A DNA stretch of 64,000 bases from Kluyveromyces lactis (taxonomy: Eukaryota; Ascomycota; Saccharomycetes; Saccharomycetales; Saccharomycetaceae), in contig NC_006037.1 of the NCBI RefSeq assembly GCF_000002515.2, positions 62,001 through 126,000 on the forward strand. Reading direction: 5' to 3'. Position 1 is the stretch's first letter. Each line of letters opens with the position of its first letter. Positions 40,036 to 50,508 of this stretch are shown piece after piece. The notes beneath the pieces were generated by a model. The model made no database searches. It was not told where the DNA came from and saw nothing but the letters and a program-made list of their open reading frames with translations. The position numbers and the translations under genes are program-made.

Positions 40036-40737
40036 ATGGATAACCATAAAGTCCTTATACTGCTTCCCGAATCCTTGGAGATACAGGAGCACATAGCATT
40101 CATATCAACTATATTCCAAAAGCAATATGACGAAACAGAATCTATTGCACGAGATGTGCAATGGAAGACTAAGTACTACGAGACCACTTTAGATCTATAC
40201 ATCGATACATACGATGTGCTCCAAGAATGGGTAAATGATTTTGTCTCTGACGAATGTAAGGAACTTAGAGATGTAATATCTGGCATAATTTTTGTCTTCA
40301 AAGATGAGGATCATAAACCTCCGGTTGAATGCCTCAAGAACTTAATTGATGAGAGGATAGAGGATTTCACGGCAAAATTCTTCATTGGTTGTTACTTTAA
40401 CGAAAATGTCATCGAGGAAGATGAGCTTTATGAACTTAATAGCGACTTATTGGTTCAAAATTTCGAGATTGTCAACTGGTTTGACAAACCCGACCCATCC
40501 ATGGATAAAGTGGGCTCTGAAAGAATTAAAGAGATAATAGACGTACACCCGTGGTTATCTCATCCAGAGACTCTAAAAAAAAACCAAGGTCAAATAAATA
40601 TAAGCCCGATTGATTTGGATTCATTTATGACGAAGTTAGAACAAGCAAAGGAAAGATATCAAACGTTTGATGACAGTAAGGAAGCAGAATTATTCATAGA
40701 GAAAATTATAGATGAACTCTCTGATATGATAGTATGA
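40036..40737 (+). CDS. IRC6: IRC6 clathrin-adaptor regulator
   Basis: This 233-residue protein matches Irc6 (237 residues), a small-GTPase-like protein related to human p34/AAGAB that binds clathrin adaptors and the Rab Ypt31 in S. cerevisiae. Shared features include the opening strand HKVLILLPESLEIQEHIAF, the motif TLDLYIDTYD, and the C-terminal block RIKEIIDVHPWLSH with a final LEQAKERYQ-DELSDMI helix. The usual P-loop GKS is absent, as in the family. It is convergent with KEG1 (64 bases between stops), as in S. cerevisiae. Confidence 0.93.
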   Translation: MDNHKVLILLPESLEIQEHIAFISTIFQKQYDETESIARDVQWKTKYYETTLDLYIDTYDVLQEWVNDFVSDECKELRDVISGIIFVFKDEDHKPPVECLKNLIDERIEDFTAKFFIGCYFNENVIEEDELYELNSDLLVQNFEIVNWFDKPDPSMDKVGSERIKEIIDVHPWLSHPETLKKNQGQINISPIDLDSFMTKLEQAKERYQTFDDSKEAELFIEKIIDELSDMIV

Positions 40738-40801
40738 ATTAAGTAAATTGATGCGATTTAAAAGAAGCTTAATAAATGATTTATGGTTCTATGAATGCTG
40801 T

Positions 40802-41431
40802 TCATTTATATAAAAAGCCTTTGTATAGATGCAAACACAATGGGATAAACACCACCAACACAAACTTATTGAAAAGCACAGTCTTTGGTCCATTGTGATA
40901 GTTATCAATCTCAGTATTCAACAATAGTAGGTAAAATTCACTAAGGTATAAGAGTGGAATCATGATAAATGCGTTAAGTCTAGAAGCTAACGATTTTGAG
41001 CTTCGTGGTTCAGGTGATGGGCCCTTGAATATTCTATTCCAGTGATAGTACATTTGCGTGAATGAAAGACCAACAATGAAAGAGGAATAACTAGTATTTT
41101 TCAAGAGCGGTGAGTGTTCAAAATCATCATAAAAGTGCAGAATGGCTACAAGATATATTAGATTGATATTCTTAAGATTGTGTCTGTTAAAGATCGACCA
41201 GGCCAGGCCTCGCATTTTAATCCACCATAGAATGTTACCGACCGCTGAGTATACCATCAAACAACATAGAAACCTATGAATTCCTCCTGGTAGATACTTT
41301 CGCGAGACCAATGGAAGAAGAACCAACCAACGAACTAACAAAGCGCAATATAAGAAGGCGCTTGATATATGGAAAAACTGATATAGCTTAACAACCAGCC
41401 TCCTTGGCTGTTGTCTTCTAGTAGCATTCAT
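40802..41431 (-). CDS. KEG1: KEG1 ER protein of beta-1,6-glucan synthesis
   Basis: This 209-residue, four-helix ER membrane protein matches Keg1 (200 residues), an essential S. cerevisiae protein that binds Kre6 and supports cell-wall beta-1,6-glucan synthesis. Hydrophobic segments lie at about 19-37, 53-71, 115-133 and 150-170. Diagnostic stretches are LVVKLYQFFHISSAFLYCAL, IHRFLCCLMVYSAVGNIL and ILHFYDDFEHSP. The frame is open 23 codons upstream but begins at a TTG; the first ATG (41429-41431) gives MNATRRQQPRRLVV, close to the family's start. IRC6, KEG1 and ERJ5 keep their YFR043C-YFR041C order. Confidence 0.93.
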   Translation of the reverse strand: MNATRRQQPRRLVVKLYQFFHISSAFLYCALLVRWLVLLPLVSRKYLPGGIHRFLCCLMVYSAVGNILWWIKMRGLAWSIFNRHNLKNINLIYLVAILHFYDDFEHSPLLKNTSYSSFIVGLSFTQMYYHWNRIFKGPSPEPRSSKSLASRLNAFIMIPLLYLSEFYLLLLNTEIDNYHNGPKTVLFNKFVLVVFIPLCLHLYKGFLYK

Positions 41432-41745
41432 CGTATAATATATGGAATGAATTCTGATGAAGTAAATACTAGCATTAAATATCAGCTGAGAGAATACCAA
41501 TTGATAACAAGCCCATAATCAGTATTGTATGAGACGCAGTTTATGAATTTCCCGTTATGAAAATAACTGGATTGTTTATTTATATGAAAGAACGGTTTGA
41601 AATTCATGTATTGAACGAAAATAAAACTCAAGGCCAAGATGTTTAAATGAAAGAGCATTAAACTAATAAAAAGTGCATTATCAAGCTATAAATTGATCGA
41701 ATAAATTGTTTATAAGGAATCCATCAAGGTCCAGATATACGGAAA
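41432..41745. other. Divergent promoter region, KEG1 / ERJ5
   Basis: This 314-base AT-rich gap has no exact factor site that I can support. Confidence 0.35.
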
Positions 41746-42579
41746 ATGCTATCTTCATCCAGACCTGTTACTTATGCGCTTTTTCTTTCGCTATTTGCCG
41801 CAGTAGCCTATTGTTTCACTAGGGATGAGATTGAAATTTTCCAATTACAGCAGGAATTGCACACAAAATACGGGTCAAACATGGACTTCTATCAGTTTCT
41901 TAAGCTTCCCAAACTAAAGCAATCTACTTCTGCTGAGATAACCAAAAATTTCAAAAAACTAGCGAAGAAATACCATCCTGATAAGAATCCAAAGTACAGG
42001 AAGTTGTATGAACGAATTAACTTGATCACCAAGCTATTATCTGATGAAGGTCATCGTAAGACTTACGACTACTATTTGAAAAATGGATTTCCTAAATATG
42101 ACTACAAAAAAGGTGGGTTTTTCTTCAATAGGGTTACACCCTCTGTATGGTTCACCTTCTTCTTTCTGTATGTTCTTGCTGGTGTAATTCATCTTGTGCT
42201 ATTGAAACTCCATAACAACGCAAATAAGAAAAGAATTGAGAACTTCGTGGCTAAGGTCAGAGAACAGGACACAACCAATTCATTGGGTGAATCTAAATTG
42301 GTCTTCAAAGAGTCTGAGGACTCGGAAGATAAACAATTACTTGTGAGATTCGGTGAAGTGTTCGTCATTCAGCCTGACGAATCATTGGCGAAAATATCCA
42401 CGGACGACATCATTGATCCTGGTATCAACGACACTCTATTGGTTAAATTACCTAAATGGATCTGGAATAAAACCTTAGGTAAGTTCATCAATATTGGCAC
42501 TTCGAAAAGTCAACAACCCAATAAAGGCTCTCCAAACAAAAATAAAAGGAACAGCAAAATAAACTCGAAAGCCCAATGA
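41746..42579 (+). CDS. ERJ5: ERJ5 ER-membrane J-domain co-chaperone
   Basis: This 277-residue protein matches Erj5 (295 residues), a type I membrane J-protein of the ER that stimulates the Hsp70 Kar2 in protein folding. A signal peptide (about 1-22, ALFLSLFAAVAYC) is followed by a lumenal J domain with the HPD tripeptide at 77-79 (KKYHPDKNPKY). A membrane segment at about 133-154 leads to a basic cytosolic tail ending NKNKRNSKINSK. It is divergent from KEG1 and convergent with the SAP gene. Confidence 0.94.
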   Translation: MLSSSRPVTYALFLSLFAAVAYCFTRDEIEIFQLQQELHTKYGSNMDFYQFLKLPKLKQSTSAEITKNFKKLAKKYHPDKNPKYRKLYERINLITKLLSDEGHRKTYDYYLKNGFPKYDYKKGGFFFNRVTPSVWFTFFFLYVLAGVIHLVLLKLHNNANKKRIENFVAKVREQDTTNSLGESKLVFKESEDSEDKQLLVRFGEVFVIQPDESLAKISTDDIIDPGINDTLLVKLPKWIWNKTLGKFINIGTSKSQQPNKGSPNKNKRNSKINSKAQ

Positions 42580-42686
42580 AATGTGAATAGCCTAGGAACC
42601 TATAAAGGGCTTTAATAATTCTTGTTAATCTATACGTCATTATATTCGGCACATAAATAGAAAACTAATTTAATATATTATCTTTA

Positions 42687-45668
42687 TTAAGGGCCAGCTG
42701 GCAATATAATTACCCCATTCTTTTCATTCTTCTCATCCACCTCTTGACGGCTTTTCTCTATCAATTTCTCTCTTAATTTATCGTGGAGATCCATTTGTGT
42801 AGAAAAGCTGGTTGGATCCTGATCATTACCCATAACGATATCACCACCATTTAAATTACCGTCCTCAATATAATCACCTCCTCCTAAAATTTTTGAATAC
42901 ATAATTCTTGTATCATTGAGAATATCGTTTGAGTAGAAGTCCCAATCTTCATCCAATAAAACCTCATGTATATCCGGTGAGATTAAATCAACTTTGTACA
43001 CTTTAGAGAATTTTACGATTTCCTCAGCAATTAATACTAGGTGACCCATGAAACCTAGGGTGGTATTGTGTTTCTCGTAAAATTTATGCGAGTTTCTATA
43101 ACCTAGCAATACCAAATCCCGAGTTATTTGGAAATCAATCGGAGCATCATCTAAAGTTTTATCTGTAGCAAAACGTTCAGCATTTTTGTTGCTGAAAAGA
43201 GCATAGACTAAAAATGAATTGTATGAAAAATCCATCCTTCCATTGAAAATTTGCTGTATTATGTCGAATATAACGTTATGCCAGAAGTTATTCCATGGAT
43301 ATTTTATGAAAAGTTGAATAATGATAGGGAGTAGTTGAGAATTGTAAAGTTCAATCTTGAATAAATCACCAATAGTCGGATTGGACCGAAGTTTTGCATT
43401 CTGGTTATCATTAACATAAGGGACTTCGAAGGATTCGTCAATATCGTCATCAAGACTCAGTTCTGTAGGAGAATCAGAATTGTGATTATCAGCAGTTAAT
43501 TTTGATTTGATATTGAGGTCTGTCAATGCGTCTTCTAACTGTTGAACTAGTTCCGTTCTTACCTGATCACGTTCTTTTACTATTCTTTCTGCTTTCTTAG
43601 AGTTCATTAATCCCATATTAGAACAATGTAATAATTCTGCAATAAGCTCAACGACTTTGAACCTTTCAAATCCAAGTGGTTTGTAACTTTCTCCCATTTG
43701 ATTCTTTATTATAGGGATACTAGCATCATTTTCTATATCGAATAATATCTGCTTCAAATTGACAAGGTTTTCAGAAAATTTTCTCAACATGACTCCCAAA
43801 TAAACTGGATCTCTCATTGAAGGAGGATGACTTTTGATAGTCGTAGTCAAAAGGTTTACTTGATCGTAATCAGAATTGTTTTTTCTTATCAGTTCAATAG
43901 TAATGGATACTGCAGTCATTAAAGCCGGTCCTCTTTCGTTGATAATACAACCTAGTAAATAATCAATGCATTTTTCAGATGCAATTTCTCTTGTCAAAGC
44001 ATTGGGTCCGATGGACATTTCATCCAATGGGGCGTTAGCAGATACTGCTATTATTGATTTAATGAAATCTCCTGCACATGCTTGAATGTCTGCTGAATAT
44101 TTTTCATTGACAAGAAATGCGAATAAATGGTCGATAAGTTTTTGTTCTGAGACTAGTTCAATAATCCCAGTGGGAGCCTCTTGTTTATCAGTAGCAACAA
44201 TTTTGAGGAAAAAATCCATCAAGAGAGAGATATCAATATGTTTTAACATATCAATGACTAAGTTATCTCTTGTCCTGATAAAGTTTAAATACTGGTCTTG
44301 TCTTGTGAGAAGGAGATTTTGATTTATCTTCAAAAATATTGGAATAAGTGGCGATTTCTCTTGGGTGAATTTAGGATGGTATAAAATGGACCAAATTTTA
44401 TTCAAATATTCAGTATTTTTCACGAGAGATTCGCTAATTAGCCAGATATCTAATGCAAATATTTCAGAAATAATATTGGCTTTGTTGAGAAACGTCGATT
44501 TTTTCTTCAGCTTGGAGTCTAACATAGGTATTATGGAGTCATCATGAGGTGAGGATGTAAATTCATGTGGATTTTCAAAACTACCTTTGCTGTTGCCAAA
44601 TGTATCTATATCTTCATCTTCATTATCGTCGCCTTGATTGTGAGTTTCCCCCCTACCACTATCGTTACTGCCAATTGTAGCACTCTCTCTAATGTTTTGT
44701 ACAGCGTTGTTATTGCCTTCATCATTTATACTGCCGTCTCTGTTTTCTATGCGATGTTCTTCATTGATATTGTCATCATCATCAAGCTCGTTAACATTAT
44801 CATTTCCACCAACAGTATCCAAATTGGCGGAGTCGTTATCGTCGTCTATCTTATCAATGCAATCCAATAACCGGTCGATCAAGTATGCAATATTTTCTAC
44901 CTTGTCACCAGTTTCCGTGTAAAAATATCCAAAACAAACAAAATCCAAAAGGGTATTGTTTTGTCTTGTTAGTTCGTTCAAAAGTTCTGTTTCTTCCAAG
45001 ATCTCATCCATGAACTTATGACTTAAGGCTTGCAAGGGGATCGGTCCTTCTTCGTCACTTAGATGAGAAGCGGAACTGGACGAAGTTGTAGTAGTGGATA
45101 AGGAGTCGGGATGGGAAGAGGCAGCTGATTTTAGCGGCGTTGATTCAATATCACTGGTACCGTTGAATCGTCTAGGAGTAGGTATTAGAGAAGGTCGAGG
45201 ATTATGCTGCGAGCTTCCTGGTGAAGTATCAATAGTATTCTTGGAACTATCGATGAAATCAGTAGTGTGAGAATCGACATTGTGCTCCAAACGATCAGAA
45301 TCGTTTGAGTCTCCGATGATCACATCACTATCCTTATCCCGGTCTTCAAATCCCATTGCAAATCCTTGCCTCTTCTTTTTCTTTGCATTTTCCTTCTTCT
45401 CGTGATTGTCATTAATTCTTTTAGTATCATTATTATAGGTTGTCGTTGTTGTCTTGGTCTCATTAAGATCGTTATCGTCCGTAACTGCCACGGGAGCTGC
45501 TGCACCGGCAGTAGCTCCTAAAGTCCCAACAGTACTACTGTTGTTACTCTTGGATCCAGCTATCTTCTGAGTTTGGTTCTCCAATCCATGCATAACATGG
45601 AAATACTCCTCCAAAATTCCATTGATGTTGGAACTATTGAAGTTCTGTCCGAACGGCCAGAACGACAT
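42687..45668 (-). CDS. SAP155: SAP4/SAP155-type Sit4 phosphatase-associated protein
   Basis: This 993-residue SAPS-domain protein is the single counterpart of S. cerevisiae Sap4 and Sap155, which bind the PP2A-like phosphatase Sit4 and direct its G1 and nutrient (TORC1) functions. It starts MSFWPFGQNFNSSNINGILE, the family's N-terminal helix. A disordered, Ser/Asn/Asp-rich insert (about 35-205) is followed by the SAPS helical repeats (about 205-880), with FVCFGYFYTETGDKVENIAYLIDR-like text split by an acidic loop (DDDNINEEHRIENRD). The frame runs one codon further upstream from a GTG; I use the ATG at 45666-45668. I give the SAP155 symbol for the YFR040W position; it equally represents SAP4. 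Confidence 0.92.
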   Translation of the reverse strand: MSFWPFGQNFNSSNINGILEEYFHVMHGLENQTQKIAGSKSNNSSTVGTLGATAGAAAPVAVTDDNDLNETKTTTTTYNNDTKRINDNHEKKENAKKKKRQGFAMGFEDRDKDSDVIIGDSNDSDRLEHNVDSHTTDFIDSSKNTIDTSPGSSQHNPRPSLIPTPRRFNGTSDIESTPLKSAASSHPDSLSTTTTSSSSASHLSDEEGPIPLQALSHKFMDEILEETELLNELTRQNNTLLDFVCFGYFYTETGDKVENIAYLIDRLLDCIDKIDDDNDSANLDTVGGNDNVNELDDDDNINEEHRIENRDGSINDEGNNNAVQNIRESATIGSNDSGRGETHNQGDDNEDEDIDTFGNSKGSFENPHEFTSSPHDDSIIPMLDSKLKKKSTFLNKANIISEIFALDIWLISESLVKNTEYLNKIWSILYHPKFTQEKSPLIPIFLKINQNLLLTRQDQYLNFIRTRDNLVIDMLKHIDISLLMDFFLKIVATDKQEAPTGIIELVSEQKLIDHLFAFLVNEKYSADIQACAGDFIKSIIAVSANAPLDEMSIGPNALTREIASEKCIDYLLGCIINERGPALMTAVSITIELIRKNNSDYDQVNLLTTTIKSHPPSMRDPVYLGVMLRKFSENLVNLKQILFDIENDASIPIIKNQMGESYKPLGFERFKVVELIAELLHCSNMGLMNSKKAERIVKERDQVRTELVQQLEDALTDLNIKSKLTADNHNSDSPTELSLDDDIDESFEVPYVNDNQNAKLRSNPTIGDLFKIELYNSQLLPIIIQLFIKYPWNNFWHNVIFDIIQQIFNGRMDFSYNSFLVYALFSNKNAERFATDKTLDDAPIDFQITRDLVLLGYRNSHKFYEKHNTTLGFMGHLVLIAEEIVKFSKVYKVDLISPDIHEVLLDEDWDFYSNDILNDTRIMYSKILGGGDYIEDGNLNGGDIVMGNDQDPTSFSTQMDLHDKLREKLIEKSRQEVDEKNEKNGVIILPAGP

Positions 45669-46737
45669 CACAGCTGCTTAGCTTTCTTTTAATGAGGAAA
45701 ACACACGATATAAAACGCAAGCTGAGGTCCGCTAGCTTCAGATTATGGGGTTCAAAGGTTCGAGAAAGAGTATATGGGTTTGACGTCTTGCTTTACTCTC
45801 CTCTCCTGTTTTTTCCTAGCTTCCTTTATGCCAAAATGAGAATATTTCTTAATATTCAATTCTTAATTATTTAAGTTAGTAATTTCCAAAATGCCCAAAA
45901 AAAATCTAATACAAAACCGAATAAGAAAACGAACTGCTACAGTTTCATAGAGAATGGGTAGTTTTGGGCGCGGATCTACCAAAGGGTGGGCATCCACATT
46001 TAGCATAAAATAACGGGAATCCGTAGTTATTCGCAATAGTCCAACTATATTCTCATACTGTAATTGATATATACATCCTATATACATGCTACATACCTTG
46101 CTATATACACGATAAGCATTTGACATACAAATGATGTACAATATGGACATCTTTCTAAGGTAAGCCAATTTCCAAAGACGAATAAAAGGCACACGACACA
46201 ACACTAATTAGGCACAAGTAGATTACTTGCTCTTGCAATGGATAGATCCGAATATATACGTATCAGCAGTTTGGACCGGGGCGACCCAGTAAACGAGCTT
46301 ATTCTCTGTGGTGTGCTTGCCGTTCCCTTCTCATAGTGGTAGTCCTTGCTCGATTATAGGATCGTGAAGAATGATCTGTGAGAGGCTGTTTTCTCACTCC
46401 TTCTCCTCCTTCTTTACCCAAGAAAACAACCAAAATGCATGCGTTTCCCTAATTATAATGGATGTTCTTGTCACGTGACTTGGAATTGGTCGTTGATTTT
46501 GTTGTTTTTTTTTTTTTTCTCAATCTGTGTTCTTGTTTCTGTTTATCTTTTTTTACGTTTACATAATCGTCAAAATGACAACACATCCAACCCCATTCAG
46601 TAACATTTTGTATTTATAATATGGAAGACCAGCTATGGTTCGTAAAGTACTGATTACAGATCACTAATCCGTCAGGTTAGAAAGTAGTCGTAGCAAGGAC
46701 ACTGATCTATTAGCGTGTTAGTAGGCTGAGGTTCCAT
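45669..46737. promoter_or_regulatory. 1.07-kb divergent promoter region, SAP gene / SHE10
   Basis: The region contains the palindrome GTCACGTGAC (46470-46479), a 14-T run (46505-46518) and a TATA-like ATTTATAATATG near 46612-46623. A 113-codon open frame on the minus strand (45863-46204) lacks an ATG at its start and looks random. No RNA gene seen. Confidence 0.5.
46470..46479. promoter_or_regulatory. GTCACGTGAC palindromic E-box (Cbf1 type)
   Basis: A perfect 10-base palindrome with the CACGTG core and both flanking T/A positions favoured by Cbf1. It lies 27 bases from a T14 run, about 260 bases upstream of SHE10. Confidence 0.5.
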
Positions 46738-48648
46738 ATGAGACTCGTTTCAAAGTTGCTCAAGGCGTTGCTGGTCTTGCTACTTGCCTTTGGGTCCGTT
46801 AGATACTCATGCGACAACTATACATCTGGAGAATTACAAATATGCAAATATACTGCTCCGCAGCATTACCGTGCCATAATAGGTGGTAGATTCCCACAAG
46901 TGATAAAGTACTCCGACTCGCTTGTGGCAAAGTACGAAACAGTGGTAGTTCCTCGTGTGGGATCAGCAGTTATCCATGTGAAGGATACTGTTGAGCAAAA
47001 AGTTGTCCCAAGTGTAATTAGAACTTCACGGTCTTCTCTGAGTTTGGTTTACACTAAGGTTTACCCACGGGTGGTTAAGTATGCCTTTATTGCTGAAAGC
47101 TCCCTTTGTCGTTGGTACCTACAATTGTGCCACCAGTATACTGTCTATGTGAAACCCGTTGTCATCAATTTGTATTACAAGACTATGATCAAGTACCCCT
47201 TCCTTGAACATGCAATTTATTCCGTACAGGCTCAATATAAAATCATGGAAACTCATGTCTTCAAGTATTACAATATTATCTCTTATAACGTCCAAGTTTG
47301 GAACGATAAGTATGGTTACGGAAGACTATCCAGAAACAAGATATTTATCAGAATGAAGTCTACTGTTGTAGAACATTTGATTATATGGTACCGATACGTG
47401 AACAATAGGTGTCGCAAAATGTGGCGTGAAAATTTGTGCCCCATAATCAATAAGTCGAGGGAAAGATTTGCTTATCACGGGGGTGTAAGACCTGAATCAG
47501 CTACTACTGACCCCGATGATGAATCTATTTTCTATGAAGATGATGATGTGGATGAATACACGGAGACTTCCACTATTGTACTAACAGTAACGCAAACAGC
47601 CAATTCTGCCCTTGACTTGAAGGCAACGCCTAGTGCATCTGGTCTTATTGTTGACGAATGTGATATGTCTATGGAAGAAATGTTAAGAAACGACTTTATG
47701 TCCTGGAAAATAACGATTGAAAACAAACTGTCAAACACTATGAAAGATTTCGAAAATGATATCAATGAGTTCGCTCAGGAGAAACTAGATCACATTCAAC
47801 CTACTTTGGCAGATCTATTGAAAAGAGCCAGTAACACTTCACAAACCAACTTCCAAATAATCACTAAGGCCATCATGGATGTAAATTGCACTGAAAGTGT
47901 GGATCCAAAAACCAACAAAACCATATGGTTCGACCAAAACAATACCCAGCTACCTAAGTACATGACCAGAGAATTAATGCGTGAATATTTCTCGGCAGCA
48001 CATTCACAATTCGATGCACTATCACAAGAGATACGCGCTCATCTACGAAAATTGGCAGACGAAGTGAACGATCACGTCGAAGTTCTCCGCCAAGAGAACG
48101 TCGAGCTGTTTGAAGAATGGGCAGATGTGATGATTACAGAATGGTCTAAGAATCTAGCCTACGTGGACGTGGCTGTTAACGAAGAGAAGCTGGCAGACTT
48201 AGAAAAGGAACAGCGTAAGAATTGGAAAGACTTCATGAAGTTGAAAAGACAAGTGATTAAGACAAGAGATACATTGATGGAGCATCCAGTGAAGCTTGAC
48301 TCTCTACAGTCCTTTGTGAACACAGTACAGCAGTCGTTGAAGACGCTCTCTCATGAAAACGGAGAATATTTGTACATTTTGAGAAGTAAAGCTAATCTAG
48401 AGTTCCAAGCACGTGAGGCTTTAGAGCGACAGCAAAGAGAGAAGGAGAAGGCAGAGTCCGCTTCGATGAAAGCATCAACTGAATTCGAACTCTCTTCCTC
48501 TTCCTTTTCCTCTTCCTCTCCCTCCACTGCATCTTCATGCACTGCATCAAGTACCTCTACTGCTTCCTTACTCGCTGTGGAAAAAACTATCGCACTAGAA
48601 GACCTGCAATCCTATTATCAAAATGTATCAAGTACAGATTCTCTGTAA
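46738..48648 (+). CDS. SHE10: SHE10/OSW7 family spore-wall protein
   Basis: This 636-residue protein is the single counterpart of the S. cerevisiae pair She10 and Osw7, which act redundantly in outer spore-wall assembly. An N-terminal signal peptide or anchor (about 8-22, LKALLVLLLAFGSV) precedes a Tyr/Val-rich, strongly basic region (about 40-235). An acidic linker (DDESIFYEDDDVDEYTET) and a long helical, coiled-coil segment follow (about 320-595). The C-terminus is a Ser/Thr-rich tract (SSSSFSSSSPSTASS). It is divergent from the SAP gene, the arrangement seen at both YGL228W/YGL229C and YFR039C/YFR040W. Confidence 0.9.
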   Translation: MRLVSKLLKALLVLLLAFGSVRYSCDNYTSGELQICKYTAPQHYRAIIGGRFPQVIKYSDSLVAKYETVVVPRVGSAVIHVKDTVEQKVVPSVIRTSRSSLSLVYTKVYPRVVKYAFIAESSLCRWYLQLCHQYTVYVKPVVINLYYKTMIKYPFLEHAIYSVQAQYKIMETHVFKYYNIISYNVQVWNDKYGYGRLSRNKIFIRMKSTVVEHLIIWYRYVNNRCRKMWRENLCPIINKSRERFAYHGGVRPESATTDPDDESIFYEDDDVDEYTETSTIVLTVTQTANSALDLKATPSASGLIVDECDMSMEEMLRNDFMSWKITIENKLSNTMKDFENDINEFAQEKLDHIQPTLADLLKRASNTSQTNFQIITKAIMDVNCTESVDPKTNKTIWFDQNNTQLPKYMTRELMREYFSAAHSQFDALSQEIRAHLRKLADEVNDHVEVLRQENVELFEEWADVMITEWSKNLAYVDVAVNEEKLADLEKEQRKNWKDFMKLKRQVIKTRDTLMEHPVKLDSLQSFVNTVQQSLKTLSHENGEYLYILRSKANLEFQAREALERQQREKEKAESASMKASTEFELSSSSFSSSSPSTASSCTASSTSTASLLAVEKTIALEDLQSYYQNVSSTDSL

Positions 48649-49158
48649 CGCACTGTAACATTTCCCAGCATCATCTAATGCTGTACGTGCAGCGTATATA
48701 ATAATATAGTATAATATGTAGTTTAATGACATAACTCAACTGTTACCCTCCTTCGGTCTGTGCATGTGCAAAATTAAAATTAATCCGCTGTCCAAACTAA
48801 ACGAGCACATGTCCAGAAAAGGAATTTTCAACGACTAAAAATCAAGTTTCTCCAGTAAAGTAAGAAAGACTTGCCACTCAGAGCTCATCGTTCAAAGGAC
48901 ACCAAACTGTTCAAATCAAGGCATCGCCTTGTGAAAAAAAAAGTAAAAAAAAAAAAAAACTGGATAAAACTGAAAAAAACGAAAAGGTTCAATCTACCGA
49001 GTATATAAAAGGAACAGAAACACATTTGGCAATTACGTTGGATTGGGATATTCATAGATATAGATTCCTTACGTACTTTTTGATTAAAGTTAATATTAAG
49101 GTTTAGTTGTTACGCAAAAGCACACACCACATATACAACACAAGAACATACATATAAG
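48649..49158. promoter_or_regulatory. SHE10 3' end and SAH1 promoter
   Basis: A TA-rich stretch at about 48694-48720 just after SHE10 resembles yeast 3'-end efficiency elements. Before SAH1 there are poly-A runs (48934-48942 and 48945-48959) and a TATA box TATATAAAA at 49002-49010, 150 bases before the ATG. This is the architecture of a strongly expressed gene. Confidence 0.6.
49002..49010 (+). promoter_or_regulatory. SAH1 TATA box
   Basis: TATATAAAA fits the TATAWAWR consensus and lies 149-157 bases upstream of the SAH1 start, just after an A15 run. Confidence 0.65.
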
Positions 49159-50508
49159 ATGTCTGCTCCAGCTCATAATTATAAGGTCGCTGATATTTCT
49201 CTTGCTGCCTTTGGTAGAAAGGAAATCGAATTGGCTGAACACGAAATGCCAGGTTTGATTGCCATCAGAGAAGCCTACGGTGCTGAGCAACCATTGAAGG
49301 GTGCTAGAATTGCCGGTTGTTTGCACATGACCATTCAAACTGCTGTTTTGATTGAAACTTTGGTTGCCTTGGGTGCTGAAGTTACCTGGAGTTCTTGTAA
49401 CATTTACTCTACTCAAGACCACGCTGCTGCTGCCATTGCCGCATCTGGTGTTCCAGTCTTTGCTTGGAAGGGTGAAACCGAAGAAGAGTACTTGTGGTGT
49501 ATCGAACAACAATTGTTCGCTTTCAAGGACGACAAGAAGTTGAATTTGATCTTGGATGATGGTGGTGATTTGACCAGTTTGGTTCACGACAAATACCCAG
49601 ACATGTTGATGGACTGTTTCGGTTTATCTGAAGAAACCACCACTGGTGTCCACCATTTGTACAGAATGGTTAAGGAAAACAAGTTGAAGGTCCCAGCTAT
49701 CAACGTTAACGATTCCGTTACCAAGTCTAAGTTCGACAATCTGTACGGTTGTAGAGAATCCTTGATCGATGGTATTAAGAGAGCCACCGATGTCATGTTG
49801 GCCGGTAAGGTTGCTGTCGTTGCTGGTTACGGTGACGTCGGTAAAGGTTGTGCTGCTGCCTTGAGAGGTTTCGGTGCTCGTGTCATTGTCACTGAAATCG
49901 ATCCAATTAACGCTTTACAAGCTGCTATGGAAGGTTACCAAGTCATCCCTATGGAAGAAGCTGTTTCCTCCGGTCAAGTCTTCGTCACCACCACCGGTTG
50001 TAGAGACATTATCACCAAGGAACATTTCTTGCAAATGCCAGAAGATGCCATTGTTTGTAACATTGGTCACTTCGACATTGAAATCGATGTTGCTTGGTTG
50101 AAGGCCAACGCCACTGAAGTTATCAACATCAAGCCTCAAGTCGACCGTTACTTGCTACCTTCTGGTAAGCACGTCATCTTGTTGGCTGATGGTAGATTGG
50201 TTAACTTGGGTTGTGCTACTGGTCACTCTTCCTTCGTTATGTCCTGTTCTTTCTCTAACCAAGTTTTGGCTCAAATTGCTTTGTTCAAGGCTCAAGACAA
50301 AGCATTCAGAGAAAAGTACATCGAATTCCAAAAGACTGGTCCATTTGATATCGGTGTTCACGTTCTACCAAAGATCTTGGACGAAGCTGTTGCCAAGTTC
50401 CACTTGGACAACCTAGGTGTTAAGTTAACCAAGTTGTCTGACGTTCAATCTGAATACTTGGGTATTCCAGAAGAGGGTCCATACAAGGCTGATCACTACA
50501 GATACTAA
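49159..50508 (+). CDS. SAH1: SAH1 S-adenosylhomocysteine hydrolase
   Basis: This 449-residue enzyme splits S-adenosylhomocysteine into homocysteine and adenosine, keeping methyltransferases from product inhibition. The length equals S. cerevisiae Sah1 (YER043C). The catalytic domain starts [20 protein letters not shown], and the NAD-binding fold carries GYGDVGKG at 223-230. Substrate and NAD residues lie in [15 protein letters not shown] and in the conserved C-terminal HFDIEID and [11 protein letters not shown]. Codon bias is extreme. In S. cerevisiae it is next to MXR1 on chromosome V; here four chromosome-VII-type genes' worth of sequence separates them, an interleaving noted in the findings. 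Confidence 0.98.
   Translation: MSAPAHNYKVADISLAAFGRKEIELAEHEMPGLIAIREAYGAEQPLKGARIAGCLHMTIQTAVLIETLVALGAEVTWSSCNIYSTQDHAAAAIAASGVPVFAWKGETEEEYLWCIEQQLFAFKDDKKLNLILDDGGDLTSLVHDKYPDMLMDCFGLSEETTTGVHHLYRMVKENKLKVPAINVNDSVTKSKFDNLYGCRESLIDGIKRATDVMLAGKVAVVAGYGDVGKGCAAALRGFGARVIVTEIDPINALQAAMEGYQVIPMEEAVSSGQVFVTTTGCRDIITKEHFLQMPEDAIVCNIGHFDIEIDVAWLKANATEVINIKPQVDRYLLPSGKHVILLADGRLVNLGCATGHSSFVMSCSFSNQVLAQIALFKAQDKAFREKYIEFQKTGPFDIGVHVLPKILDEAVAKFHLDNLGVKLTKLSDVQSEYLGIPEEGPYKADHYRY

Noticed and set aside
45863-46204. 113-codon open frame on the minus strand between the SAP gene and SHE10
   Set aside because: It starts without an ATG, lies in a divergent promoter, contains irregular composition and matches no family I know.
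49096-49587. 163-codon open frame on the minus strand, opposite SAH1
   Set aside because: It is the shadow of a strongly codon-biased gene on the other strand; the composition is Gln/Thr-rich nonsense and no family is recognisable.
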